A stretch of 64,000 bases of DNA from an uncultured Gelidibacter sp. (GTDB lineage Bacteria; Bacteroidota; Bacteroidia; Flavobacteriales; Flavobacteriaceae), in contig NZ_CANMTE010000008.1 in assembly GCF_947500795.1 (NCBI RefSeq), positions 41,724 to 105,723 of the forward strand, given 5' to 3'. Under the pieces are notes generated by a model that searched no databases, had not been told where the DNA came from, and saw only the letters and a program-made list of their open reading frames with translations. Numbering within the stretch: the first letter of the stretch is position 1; each line of letters starts with the position of its first letter. This document shows, piece by piece, positions 55,289 to 64,000 of this stretch. A program made the translations under genes and the position numbers.

Positions 55289-56176
55289 TTATTGAGTTAC
55301 GCTAAAATCGATTTTTACAAATCCTATTTGTGTTGCTGGTGCTTTTGAATCGGCCGGCCATTTATAGGTCATCGCCGTTTTTCTAGCGGCTTCATAGAGA
55401 CATAAGTTACCTGTAGTTCCTTTTTTACCTGGTATTGCATTGACCACACGGCCTTCTCTATTCACATGAATTTCTACAACCACTCGACCTTCTTCATCAC
55501 AATCAGGCACTACTTTACCATTGGTTGGTCTACCTCTTCCGTTTAAGCCATAGCCACTTCCGCTGCCACCACTTCCGGTACCAGGTTGTCCAAAATAACT
55601 TGGTGCATATGGATCACCATCCAATTGTCCTTTATCTCCTGGCCTTCCATCATTTCCTTCGCCGCCGGTTGTTGTGCCTTCAGATTTTTTAACACCACCA
55701 ATTAAGGCATCCAATTTCGCGCGTTTATCCGCTTCCTCTTGACGCTTTTTAGCTTCTGCAGCTTCTTTTGCTTTTTGGGCACGTTCAACTTCAGCTTTTG
55801 CTTTCGCCTCTGCTTGCGCTTTAGCATCAGCCGCTTCTTTTTGCTTTTTCATTGCAATAGCTTCTGCATTATCTGCGGTCATTACATTTTCTGCAGGCTG
55901 TTGCGATTTTATAGGCTCAGTTTTTACCTCCTCTACTTTTGTTTCTTTTACAACCGGTTCACTAACCACTTCTTTTGGTTCAGATTTGACAGGCTGTAGT
56001 GGCTGTACATCGCCACTTCCTACTTCTGAATTCCCGAAGTTTACCGCTACACCATATTCTAAAGGCGGATCCATATAAGGAGGCCCAACCACAAATAATA
56101 GCAACAACAAAATGACCACAATAAGTGTGGTAATTTTTGCAGAATTGCGTTCATGTTTGGTCTCAAAATACTTCAT
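55289..56176 (-). CDS. TonB-like energy transducer
   Basis: A 295-residue protein with one N-terminal membrane segment (ITTLIVVILLLLLFVVGPPYM). A long linker follows, with Pro/Glu/Lys-rich and then Lys/Ala/Glu-rich coiled-coil stretches (about 60-160), a glycine-rich loop (GSGGSGSGYGLNGRGRP), and a C-terminal beta-alpha domain (GRVVVEIHVNREGRVVNAIPGKKGTTG). It would transmit proton-motive force from ExbB/ExbD to outer membrane receptors, or play a TolA-like role. It lies in order after exbB and exbD. Confidence 0.82.
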   Translation of the reverse strand: MKYFETKHERNSAKITTLIVVILLLLLFVVGPPYMDPPLEYGVAVNFGNSEVGSGDVQPLQPVKSEPKEVVSEPVVKETKVEEVKTEPIKSQQPAENVMTADNAEAIAMKKQKEAADAKAQAEAKAKAEVERAQKAKEAAEAKKRQEEADKRAKLDALIGGVKKSEGTTTGGEGNDGRPGDKGQLDGDPYAPSYFGQPGTGSGGSGSGYGLNGRGRPTNGKVVPDCDEEGRVVVEIHVNREGRVVNAIPGKKGTTGNLCLYEAARKTAMTYKWPADSKAPATQIGFVKIDFSVTQ

Positions 56177-56207
56177 GTGTGTGCTATGGTGCTAAAATGG
56201 TTCTATA

Positions 56208-56600
56208 CTAATTAGGCTTTACGGCCAAAATCACTTTAAATTTATTTCTATTGGCAATATCCATCACTTTAACAACATTTTCAATGGATACTGATTTTTC
56301 AGCTCTTAAAACTATTGTTGGCTGCTCCTGATTTGCAAGCGCTTCTTTCAATTCGTACTCCAAAACAGATTCTCCTACAAGTTTTTGATCGATGTAATAA
56401 TTTAGATCTTTCGTAATACTTACAGCTACTGATTTTTTGTTTTCCGTTTTTCCATCTGCTTTTGGCAACAGAATGTCTATAGCATTAGTGGTTACCAAAG
56501 TTGATGCCAACATGAAAAATATTAATAACAAAAAGACAATATCTGTCATTGACGACATATTAAAGTCTGGTGTTACTTTATTTCTTCCTCTTATATTCAT
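56208..56600 (-). CDS. exbD: ExbD/TolR-family biopolymer transport protein
   Basis: A 130-residue protein with one N-terminal membrane helix (MTDIVFLLLIFFMLASTLV) carrying the conserved aspartate, and a small periplasmic domain. It works with ExbB as the proton-driven stator. Confidence 0.92.
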   Translation of the reverse strand: MNIRGRNKVTPDFNMSSMTDIVFLLLIFFMLASTLVTTNAIDILLPKADGKTENKKSVAVSITKDLNYYIDQKLVGESVLEYELKEALANQEQPTIVLRAEKSVSIENVVKVMDIANRNKFKVILAVKPN

Positions 56601-56717
56601 AGATACGAGTTACTCAAAATTATTCTTATTCCTTAGTTTAGATACATGCATCACGCATTCATATCAATCTTCACTATAAAACTCAAGTCGCAAGACTTAA
56701 GATTTTAAGTTGCTGAT

Positions 56718-57413
56718 TTAGATTGGCTCGTTCAAGTGATCTAAAAACTCCAATGAGTTGGCCTCCATTTGATACACCACTTTATCTGTCTTAACAACCA
56801 AGTGATTGTAGGCCATATACGCTACAATACCAACAATTAATCCACCAACTGTAGTGGTCATTGCTGTATAAAGTCCGTCAGCCAACAATTTAATATCAAT
56901 TTGACCTCCCGAGTTTGCGATTTCAAAAATGGATAAAATCATCCCGATAACTGTTCCTAAGAATCCAATCATTGGCGCTACTCCAGAAATAGTAGCAAGC
57001 ACACTCACGTTACGCTCCAATTCATAAACTTCCAAACGTCCTGCATTTTCGATGGCAGTATTAATATCTTCCAAAGGTTTCCCGATACGGCTGATTCCTT
57101 TATTGATCAAGCGTGATACAGGCGTATTCACTTGTGCACATAATATTTGTGCAGAATCCGTTTTGCCATTAGACACATGATCCTTTATTTGATTCATAAA
57201 ATTGGCATCGATTTTAGAGGCTGCCTTTATAGCGAATAATCTTTCGAAATAAATATAAATTGCAAATACTAACAATACGAATAAAAGGGCAATTATGACC
57301 ATTCCGGCGGTACCACCACTTCCGATCAATTCAATAATTGATAAGGTTTTTTCTACTGATTCACCATCTGGAATTAGTTCTGCTCCCTCTTGAATTTCAT
57401 TCTGTAACATCAT
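56718..57413 (-). CDS. exbB: ExbB/TolQ/MotA-family proton channel
   Basis: A 231-residue membrane protein with three helices: GGTAGMVIIALLFVLLVFAIYIYF, then the family block ISGVAPMIGFLGTVIGMILSIF, and TAMTTTVGGLIVGIVAYMAYN. It is first in the run exbB-exbD-tonB-folC. Two adjacent ATG codons are possible at the start. Confidence 0.93.
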   Translation of the reverse strand: MMLQNEIQEGAELIPDGESVEKTLSIIELIGSGGTAGMVIIALLFVLLVFAIYIYFERLFAIKAASKIDANFMNQIKDHVSNGKTDSAQILCAQVNTPVSRLINKGISRIGKPLEDINTAIENAGRLEVYELERNVSVLATISGVAPMIGFLGTVIGMILSIFEIANSGGQIDIKLLADGLYTAMTTTVGGLIVGIVAYMAYNHLVVKTDKVVYQMEANSLEFLDHLNEPI

Positions 57414-57493
57414 ATATGTAATGATTAAAATTTTTGTAATTAGTGTTTAAACGTCTAAAATTTAACTTAAGTATAATTTAAAATTGTGTTCTG

Positions 57494-57501
57494 CAAACAT
57501 A
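57494..57501 (-). promoter_or_regulatory. promoter -7 box for exbB operon
   Basis: On the minus strand TATGTTTG matches TAnnTTTG exactly, 80 nt upstream of exbB. There is no clear -33 TTG. Confidence 0.4.
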
Positions 57502-57623
57502 ATGGTAATTGCTCGAGTTTGAAAGCTGAATAGTGCTGATAATAAGACATTTTAGCATCTTACGGCTCACCTATTATTTTCCTGACCTAAACAAAAACTT
57601 GTTTTGCTGCCATAAGCCGAAGC

Positions 57624-58850
57624 TTATATCAGTTGGCTCAAAGCAATTTCAAAGGCAGTTTCACTCACCCCTGTTTTACTTTGATTTTTACTATATACTC
57701 TTTTTATGGCTTGCTTAATTCGGTTTGATGTGTCATTAAAAATAGCATCATCCGTCATTTGCACTTTTTGTTCCATAAAATAAGCAAACACTCTTGCCAT
57801 ACCGCAATTGGATATGAAATCAGGAATAAGGCTTATTTTATTGTCCGTATACTCCATTATCGGCCCAAAAAAGATTTCTTTATCTGCAAATGGCACATTC
57901 GCACCACACGAAATAACCTCTAGTCCAGAATCGACCATTTGATCAATCTGAGCTCTAGTAATTAAACGGGATGCAGCACAAGGCAAGAAGATCTCTGCCT
58001 CTAAAGACCAAATTTTAGTGTTGATTTCATCAAAAGGAATGAGCGCATCACTAACGAGTGTATTCCCCGTTTTATTGAGATATAGTGTTTTTATTTCTTC
58101 AAATGTAAAGCCTTCCTCATTAATAAGACCGCCTACAATATCAATAATACCGACCACCTTTGCTCCCATTTGAGAAAGATAAAATGCTGCCGCAGCACCT
58201 ACATTCCCAAATCCTTGTACGATGGCACGTTTCCCTTCAACACCATCACCGTGAACATCATAAAAATGTTTGACGGCTTCTGCAACACCAAAACCTGTAA
58301 TCATATCGGCTACAGTATATTTTCTGCTGACGTCTGGAGAATATTTTGGATTTTCGATAACCTTAATTACACCATGGCGTAATTGCCCGATGCGGTTAAT
58401 TTTATCTGCTTGGGTTGGTTTAAAATGGCCTTCAAACACGCCTTCTTGAGGATGCCAAACGCCAGTTTCTTCGGTCATTGGAATAACTTCATGTATTTCA
58501 TCAACATTCAAGTCGCCACCTGTACCATAATAACTTTTCAGTAATGGTGAAACTGCTTTATACCAGCGCTCTAAAACGCCTTTTTTTCTTGGATCTTGAG
58601 GATCAAAATTGATTCCTGATTTAGCACCACCAATGGCTGGTCCGGAGACCGTGAATTTCACTTCCATGGTTTTGGCCAAGGACAATACTTCATTAAGATT
58701 AAGCCCTTTGCGCATACGTGTGCCACCACCGGCAGCTCCGCCTCGTAGTGAGTTGATGACGGTCCACCCTTCTGCTTCAGTTTCTGGATCTTTCCAATTA
58801 AATACTATTTCTGGTTCTTTGTCTTCGTACTTCTGAAGTAATTCTTTCAT
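57624..58850 (-). CDS. Glu/Leu/Phe/Val-type amino acid dehydrogenase
   Basis: A 408-residue oxidative deaminase. The substrate domain has GGAAGGGTRMRKGL, KFTVSGPAIGGAKSGINFD with the catalytic lysine, and GTGGDLNVDE. The NAD domain has VQGFGNVGAAAAF. Whether it prefers glutamate, leucine or another amino acid cannot be told. The ATG at 58850 (MKELLQKYEDKEPEIVFNW) is the usual start; the frame extends 19 residues upstream without a convincing start. Confidence 0.9.
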   Translation of the reverse strand: MKELLQKYEDKEPEIVFNWKDPETEAEGWTVINSLRGGAAGGGTRMRKGLNLNEVLSLAKTMEVKFTVSGPAIGGAKSGINFDPQDPRKKGVLERWYKAVSPLLKSYYGTGGDLNVDEIHEVIPMTEETGVWHPQEGVFEGHFKPTQADKINRIGQLRHGVIKVIENPKYSPDVSRKYTVADMITGFGVAEAVKHFYDVHGDGVEGKRAIVQGFGNVGAAAAFYLSQMGAKVVGIIDIVGGLINEEGFTFEEIKTLYLNKTGNTLVSDALIPFDEINTKIWSLEAEIFLPCAASRLITRAQIDQMVDSGLEVISCGANVPFADKEIFFGPIMEYTDNKISLIPDFISNCGMARVFAYFMEQKVQMTDDAIFNDTSNRIKQAIKRVYSKNQSKTGVSETAFEIALSQLI

Positions 58851-58973
58851 TTGGTATTGTTGGTTCAATTTGGTTATGTTAATCTCTAAGCTAAAACATC
58901 GCTTCAAGAGTTTAAAATTTCCCTAGCAAATATAAAAAACAATGGTTCGGTTTAAATTAATTTTATAATAATA

Positions 58974-60038
58974 TTATGGATTATATATTTTACCTGAGGA
59001 ATGGTCTTTTATGGCTGCAGTAACACTGCTCAAACAATTATTTTCATTGCGAAGTTTTAAAACCCCAAGAAAAGCGAATATGAGTGCTTCCTTATTTTCT
59101 ACAATTGATTTGTCAGGAATTATGATCTTGTTTTGTGTGTGATGCGCTATTCGTTCCATCAAAAAAGTATTAAAAGCACCACCGCCTGTCGTGAGCACAG
59201 ATGCTTGTTTTTGTTGATTGATTTCATTGGATATTTGATTAGCCACATGCTCTACAAAGGTGTGCAAGATATCTTTCATGTCCAGATGATAAGCATCTAT
59301 TAAAGGAAGGATTTCACTTTTCACCCATTCCAATCCTAATGATTTTGGATAGGGACTTTTATAAAAATCTAAAGCATTTAGAGCGTCTAGTAACGGTTGA
59401 TGTACTGTGCCAGAACGCGCGATTTTTCCACCGTCATCATAGGCTAAGCCTAACGTGCTTACATAATGGTTAAGTACAATGTTTACAGGACAAATATCAT
59501 ACGCAATACGCTTGCCATTAATATGAGTAGAGATATTGGCGAATCCGCCAAGATTTAAACAGAAATTATACTGAGGAAAGAGTAATTCATCACCAATAGG
59601 TACCAATGGCGCTCCTTGTCCGCCTAATTCCACGTCTTCAACCCGAAAATCGCACACTACAGTGGCATTCAAAAGCGTTGCAAGTTTTGGTAGGTTTCCA
59701 ATTTGATAGGTAAGCTTATTTTCAGGTTGGTGTAGGGCAGTATGGCCATGAGAACAAATTGCATCCAAACCTTCGATGTTATGTTCTGTTATAAACTTTT
59801 GAATCACTTCACTCAAAAACAAGGTATATTCTTCATCCAATTCCCTTAATTCATCCAGATTTAATTTTACCAAATCTTTCAACTTCGTAAGCCAATCGGC
59901 AGGATAACTATAGGTTTCTGACGCCTTAATTTCAAATTTCCATGCGCCATTTTTTTCGAATATACAGTGTGCCACATCCACCCCATCCAAGGATGTACCT
60001 GACATTATTCCTAAAACGTTGTAGTGATTTTTGTCCAT
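58974..60038 (-). CDS. anmK: anhydro-N-acetylmuramic acid kinase
   Basis: A 354-residue kinase that phosphorylates and opens 1,6-anhydroMurNAc during peptidoglycan recycling. The P-loop-like start VLGIMSGTSLDGVDVAHC and the catalytic and ATP motifs CSHGHTALHQP, LNLGGFANIS and VLTTGGGAFN are present. The ATG at 60038 is chosen; a TTG at 60059 is less likely. It is divergent from the acyl-CoA dehydrogenase gene. Confidence 0.93.
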   Translation of the reverse strand: MDKNHYNVLGIMSGTSLDGVDVAHCIFEKNGAWKFEIKASETYSYPADWLTKLKDLVKLNLDELRELDEEYTLFLSEVIQKFITEHNIEGLDAICSHGHTALHQPENKLTYQIGNLPKLATLLNATVVCDFRVEDVELGGQGAPLVPIGDELLFPQYNFCLNLGGFANISTHINGKRIAYDICPVNIVLNHYVSTLGLAYDDGGKIARSGTVHQPLLDALNALDFYKSPYPKSLGLEWVKSEILPLIDAYHLDMKDILHTFVEHVANQISNEINQQKQASVLTTGGGAFNTFLMERIAHHTQNKIIIPDKSIVENKEALIFAFLGVLKLRNENNCLSSVTAAIKDHSSGKIYNP

Positions 60039-60060
60039 ACTGTAAAAATAATCATTCAAA

Positions 60061-60091
60061 TTGATAAAATACTAGTAAAACCCTATCTTTG
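60061..60091 (+). promoter_or_regulatory. promoter of the acyl-CoA dehydrogenase gene
   Basis: TTG (60061-60063), a 20-nt spacer, then TATCTTTG (60084-60091) match the full Bacteroidota promoter. It lies 36 nt upstream of the start codon and is the best complete promoter match I found in the window. Confidence 0.78.
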
Positions 60092-60127
60092 TAGCCATTA
60101 TTAAAATTAACAATACGCACATAACAT

Positions 60128-61270
60128 ATGGATTTTACCCTTACAGAAGAACATAAATTAGTACGCGACGCTGCTCGCGATTTCGCCATCACTGAACTCC
60201 TTCCGGGTGTTATTGAACGTGACAATAAACAAACATTTCCACAAGAACTCGTCAAAAAAATGGGTGAACTTGGTTTTATGGGAATTATGGTTGATCCTAA
60301 ATATGGCGGCAGCGGAATGGATGCTATTTCTTATGTGCTCATCATGGAGGAATTATCTAAAATTGATGCGTCTGCTTCAGTAATTGTTTCTGTAAATAAT
60401 TCGTTGGTGTGTTATGGTTTAGAGGCTTTTGGAAGTGAAGAACAAAAACAAAAATACCTTACAAAACTTGCTACAGGTGAGTTTGTTGGTGCATTTTGTT
60501 TGAGTGAACCAGAAGCTGGTAGTGATGCTACATCTCAGAGAACTACTGCGGAAGATAAAGGAGATCATTACGTAATTAACGGTACAAAAAACTGGATCAC
60601 TAATGGCGGTCGCGCTGATGTTTACTTGGTAATTGCTCAAACTGACAAGCATAAAGGCTCTCATGGCATTAATGCTTTTATAGTTGAAAGAGGAACTCCT
60701 GGATTTGATATTGGACCAAAAGAGGATAAATTAGGAATTAGAGGAAGTGATACGCATACGCTACAATTCAATGATGTTAAAGTTCCCAAGGAAAACAGAA
60801 TTGGTGAAGATGGCGCTGGATTTAGATTCGCAATGAAAACGCTTTCTGGAGGGCGCATTGGTATTGCTGCCCAAGCATTAGGAATTGCTGCAGGCGCTTA
60901 TGAATTAGCACTTAAATATTCTAAAGAACGTAAAGCTTTTGGAACGGAAATCTGCAACCATCAAGCTATTGCTTTTAAACTTGCCGATATGCATGTAGAT
61001 ATTGAAGCTGCGCGCCATTTGGTAATGAAAGCTGCTTGGGATAAAGATCAAGGTAACAATTATGATGTTTCTAGCGCAATGGCAAAATTATATGCTTCTA
61101 AAGTAGCAATGGAACATACGGTTGAAGCTGTTCAAATTCACGGTGGAAATGGTTTTGTGAAGGAATATCATGTAGAGCGATTAATGCGTGATGCAAAAAT
61201 CACCCAGATTTATGAAGGAACTTCTGAAATTCAAAAAATCGTTATTTCGCGAAATATTATTAAAGCTTAA
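60128..61270 (+). CDS. acyl-CoA dehydrogenase
   Basis: A 380-residue FAD enzyme that introduces a double bond into acyl-CoA. The N-terminal helical part (DFTLTEEHKLVRDAARDFA), the FAD-binding FCLSEPEAGSDATSQRTTAEDKG, NGTKNWITNGG, and the late catalytic-glutamate region (AVQIHGGNGFVKEYHVERLMRDAKITQIYEGTSEIQ) are all present. It resembles short-chain/butyryl-type members. A strong bidirectional terminator follows. Confidence 0.95.
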   Translation: MDFTLTEEHKLVRDAARDFAITELLPGVIERDNKQTFPQELVKKMGELGFMGIMVDPKYGGSGMDAISYVLIMEELSKIDASASVIVSVNNSLVCYGLEAFGSEEQKQKYLTKLATGEFVGAFCLSEPEAGSDATSQRTTAEDKGDHYVINGTKNWITNGGRADVYLVIAQTDKHKGSHGINAFIVERGTPGFDIGPKEDKLGIRGSDTHTLQFNDVKVPKENRIGEDGAGFRFAMKTLSGGRIGIAAQALGIAAGAYELALKYSKERKAFGTEICNHQAIAFKLADMHVDIEAARHLVMKAAWDKDQGNNYDVSSAMAKLYASKVAMEHTVEAVQIHGGNGFVKEYHVERLMRDAKITQIYEGTSEIQKIVISRNIIKA

Positions 61271-61287
61271 ATAGTTTTAAATTTTAT

Positions 61288-61320
61288 AGAAAAAGGCGCA
61301 ACTTGAGTTGCGCCTTTTTT
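61288..61320. terminator. bidirectional terminator
   Basis: AGGCGCAACT (61294-61303) and AGTTGCGCCT (61306-61315) form a perfect stem with a tiny loop, with A residues before and T residues after. It can stop both the acyl-CoA dehydrogenase and the helicase transcripts, which converge here. Confidence 0.93.
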
Positions 61321-61339
61321 ATGCATTGTAATTTCCTTA

Positions 61340-63790
61340 CTAACGTTGTTTTGTATTCAAGGTTTCCAAAACCAACTTAATATCGTTGTAACTATATTTC
61401 TGATCCAACTTCGTTTTTAAATCCGTCAGGTTATCATACGTTTGCTTTGGGATGAGTTGTCGCAATTCCTCATAATGCGTTTCTGAAATTAACGCAGTTA
61501 CTTCTACTTCGCCTGTTGCTACAAATTTTGCTAAATGACCAAATATGGTTGTTTCGGCCAGTTCGCGCTCCTTCGCTATTTCTGATATCGACTTTCCGGC
61601 CTGAAATAATTCCAAGGATAATTTATGGGAATCACCCTTCTTTACTTTTTTTTTTGACGCAACAGGTTCTTGAAACTCTAACGTATCATCAGTTTCAATA
61701 TTATTTTCGTCACAGTAAGCTCTTATCACTTCCAATATTCGACTCCCGTATTTATCAACCCGCACTTTTCCAAATCCGTTGATTTCCAAAAGCTCGTTTT
61801 TATTGATTGGAAGCACTTCACATATTTCATATAATGCTTTCTGCGTAAATATCTGGTAATGGATCAGATCATTTTCAGCAGCTATTTCATTACGCAATTC
61901 GCGCAGCAATTCAAAAAGTTCAATGTTAACCGTGCCATCTACAACCGTCGCCTTGGATTTTTTTGGTGCCTCTTTTTTCAAGAAAATAGATTTTGCCCTT
62001 AATGCAAGAAACTCATGAGTCGTAAATCCATCGTTAAAGCCATTAAAGTAAGAGCGTTTCACAGTTAACAATTCTTCAAGCGTGTCTAACTGTTTTTCAA
62101 TGTCCTTTTCTATCGCTTTATTATCTGTGGTATAACTGAGCGAATTCAGTGCAGCTATAATTTTAGTTTCTGTTTCAGATTTAAAATAGGCCTTAGCTTT
62201 CATAAAACGCTCCTGTAGAATTGCATTTTGCTCCGGTAATACATCGGTATCCGACAGTTGTCTCAACTGATTATTGAAACTACTGCTCACCTTAAGTAAA
62301 TTAGGGAGCACATCTTTTACAGTGATTAATGGCTCTTCCATACGACCTGTGATGCTGCCTCTATTTTTATAGAACACATCCAATAAGCGATTAATAGGAA
62401 ACAAAAACGGATAGAAATCAAACACCTCCTGAATGCCTTCCAATTGAAAAGTAGCTCTTGCAGAATGCAGAATAGTTTCATTGGGTTGTTGTGCTTCAGC
62501 TGTCTTGTTGAATGAGGTGACATGCACATCATTAATAATTTGATTAGAATCGATTTTACTTTTAAGAACTAAACCTTCTAAAGATTTGCATCTACTTAAA
62601 GCCACATAAGTCTGTCCGTGTGCAAACGCTCCTTGTGCATCAATAATGGCCTTTTCAAAGGTTAACCCTTGACTTTTATGTATGGTAATAGCCCAAGCCA
62701 AGCGCAACGGCATTTGGGTAAAAGAACCTATTTTATCTTCGGTGATGGCTTTTGTTTCTGGGTGAACGGTGTACGTGATATTCTCCCAAACTTCGGGCGT
62801 CGTCACAATATTAAAATCGTCGTCAGGACAACTTACCACAACTTCATCTTTATCCAACAGAATTACCTTCCCAATTTTCCCATTGAAATAACGTTTTTCA
62901 GGTGAACTGTCATTTTTAATAAACATGACTTGCGCACCGACTTTAAGTTTTACTTCCTCACTATTTGGATAGGAGAACTCAGGGAATTTACCTTCAATTT
63001 TTGCTCTGTAAGTCCTTTCTTTGGATGATAACGCTTCTAACTCTGCACTATTAGCACGTTCTGCGCGATTATTATGTGTGGTCAATTCGATATAGCCTTC
63101 TTTAGGATCAGGGCTAAAATCTTTAATGTAGCGTTTATTTAATTCTTCAGCTGCAGCAGCAGATAAGGTATTCGTCCTAATTTCATTCAAAATTTGAATG
63201 AATTTTGGATTTTCCTGTCTGTAGATATGCCTAAGTTCTATAGTGATTGTATTCGCCTCCTGATACGCTCTACTACTAAAAAAGAAACCCGTTTGATAGT
63301 ATGATTTCAATAATTGCCATTCATTATCCCTAATCACTGGCGATAATTGTTGTAAATCGCCAATCATCAAAACCTGAACTCCACCAAACACTTTATCACG
63401 TGTTCTATAACGACGTAAGGTTTTATCGATGGCGTCCAAAACATCAGCACGCACCATACTGATCTCATCAATAACCAATAAGTCCATTGATTTGATGATG
63501 TCAATTTTAGTTTTACTGAATTTCTTATTGAAACCTCCGGAATTACTGAGTTCAGCATCAGGGAGAATGGGACCAAATGGCAATTGAAAGAAGGAGTGAA
63601 TCGTTACCCCTTTTGCGTTAATAGCGGCAACACCCGTTGGTGCTACAACAACCAAGCGCTTTAAAGAATCTTTTTTTAGATTATGCAGGAAGGTTGTTTT
63701 ACCAGTCCCCGCTTTTCCTGTCAAGAAAATACTTCGGTTGGTATTATTAACAAAATCCTTGGCTAATTCTAATTCTTTATTGGTATCCAT
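61340..63790 (-). CDS. Pif1/RecD-type helicase with HRDC and HTH domains
   Basis: An 816-residue superfamily 1 helicase. Motif I is FLTGKAGTGKTTFL (about 20-33). Further motifs are VVAPTGVAAINAKGVTIHSFF, LLVIDEISMVRADVLDAID, MIGDLQQLSPVI and the C-terminal AITIHKSQGLTFEKAIIDAQ and YVALSRCK. The helicase core covers about 1-430. A linker is followed by an HRDC-like region (about 630-705, with ALYEICEVLPINKNELLEINGFGKVR) and a C-terminal HTH (LELFQAGKSISEIAKERELAETTIFGHLAKF). Its role is DNA unwinding in replication or repair. Confidence 0.88.
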   Translation of the reverse strand: MDTNKELELAKDFVNNTNRSIFLTGKAGTGKTTFLHNLKKDSLKRLVVVAPTGVAAINAKGVTIHSFFQLPFGPILPDAELSNSGGFNKKFSKTKIDIIKSMDLLVIDEISMVRADVLDAIDKTLRRYRTRDKVFGGVQVLMIGDLQQLSPVIRDNEWQLLKSYYQTGFFFSSRAYQEANTITIELRHIYRQENPKFIQILNEIRTNTLSAAAAEELNKRYIKDFSPDPKEGYIELTTHNNRAERANSAELEALSSKERTYRAKIEGKFPEFSYPNSEEVKLKVGAQVMFIKNDSSPEKRYFNGKIGKVILLDKDEVVVSCPDDDFNIVTTPEVWENITYTVHPETKAITEDKIGSFTQMPLRLAWAITIHKSQGLTFEKAIIDAQGAFAHGQTYVALSRCKSLEGLVLKSKIDSNQIINDVHVTSFNKTAEAQQPNETILHSARATFQLEGIQEVFDFYPFLFPINRLLDVFYKNRGSITGRMEEPLITVKDVLPNLLKVSSSFNNQLRQLSDTDVLPEQNAILQERFMKAKAYFKSETETKIIAALNSLSYTTDNKAIEKDIEKQLDTLEELLTVKRSYFNGFNDGFTTHEFLALRAKSIFLKKEAPKKSKATVVDGTVNIELFELLRELRNEIAAENDLIHYQIFTQKALYEICEVLPINKNELLEINGFGKVRVDKYGSRILEVIRAYCDENNIETDDTLEFQEPVASKKKVKKGDSHKLSLELFQAGKSISEIAKERELAETTIFGHLAKFVATGEVEVTALISETHYEELRQLIPKQTYDNLTDLKTKLDQKYSYNDIKLVLETLNTKQR

Positions 63791-63937
63791 GTCACGGTGT
63801 TCTAAACAGATTGGAATTTACGCAAATTCGATAAGATTGCGGCAGAGCGCATCCTTAAATTAAGGAAGAAAGTATCGTTATGATGATTAGGCGAAGATCC
63901 GTTCAAACTGGTGGATTGAAAAGTATACAAACAAAAA

Positions 63938-63965
63938 AATCCCCAACAAATAAATGTTGGGGATT
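63938..63965 (-). terminator. terminator of the rRNA operon
   Basis: On the minus strand ATCCCCAACA and TGTTGGGGAT pair perfectly around a short A/T loop and are followed by T residues, just after the 5S rRNA. Confidence 0.9.
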
Positions 63966-63975
63966 CTCTAAAAAA

Positions 63976-64000
63976 GGCGATGTCCTACTCTCCCACGAGG
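63976..64000 (-). rRNA. rrf: 5S rRNA, 3' end (partial)
   Basis: On the minus strand the sequence CTCGTGGGAGAGTAGGACAT, followed by CGCC, matches the conserved 3' end of bacterial 5S rRNA. The rest of the rRNA operon lies beyond the right edge. Confidence 0.85.

Overview
The window comes from a Flavobacteriaceae chromosome (Bacteroidota). Supporting evidence: an A+T-rich, compact layout; Bacteroidota-type promoters with a TAnnTTTG -7 box; type IX secretion and gliding genes (porU, porV, gldJ); a fused hypoxanthine phosphoribosyltransferase-adenylate kinase; two-lipoyl PdhC next to PdhA; and tRNAs without an encoded CCA. The closest genus cannot be settled from sequence reading alone.

Positions 1-7249 look like one end of an integrated mobilizable element whose far end lies left of the window. 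By eye its mobilization genes are richer in G+C than the chromosome. From the junction inward it carries a large serine recombinase whose reading frame runs into the initiator tRNA gene and stops in its anticodon, a 53-residue protein, a hairpin-rich non-coding block (candidate oriT), mobA and mobB, a self-contained catB chloramphenicol acetyltransferase unit, and a TetR-ketosynthase-NTF2-like operon. tetR and the catB leader share an unusual layout in which a -7 box lies 4 nt before an ATG.

Positions 7209-33140 are chromosomal housekeeping genes: initiator tRNA, LRR protein, DUF4136 lipoprotein, SDR, potassium channel, Obg, HPRT-Adk, purK-purE, M3 peptidase, ECF sigma factor with a small cysteine-containing partner, UbiA-like protein, gcvP, a KAS III-like enzyme paired with a glycosyltransferase, PafA with a DRGH nuclease, an MlaE/MlaF-type pair, DUF389 protein, mannose-1-phosphate guanylyltransferase, SprT-like protein, and cbpA-cbpM.

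Positions 33540-37353 form an envelope cluster: YceI, a barrel protein, a second YceI, a DoxX-like protein on the other strand, and an ECF sigma factor. Positions 37378-53561 hold HAD, SDR and M28 genes, pdhA-pdhC, cdd, porV and porU on the minus strand, then gldJ and murF on the plus strand, a 49-residue basic protein missed by usual length cut-offs, and a lipoprotein sulfatase.

Positions 53815-64000 hold two tRNA-Val genes, an ExbB-ExbD-TonB-like-FolC run, an amino-acid dehydrogenase, AnmK, an acyl-CoA dehydrogenase, a Pif1/RecD-type helicase, and the 3' end of a 5S rRNA, so an rRNA operon lies just to the right. No CRISPR array, IS element or phage structural gene was seen.
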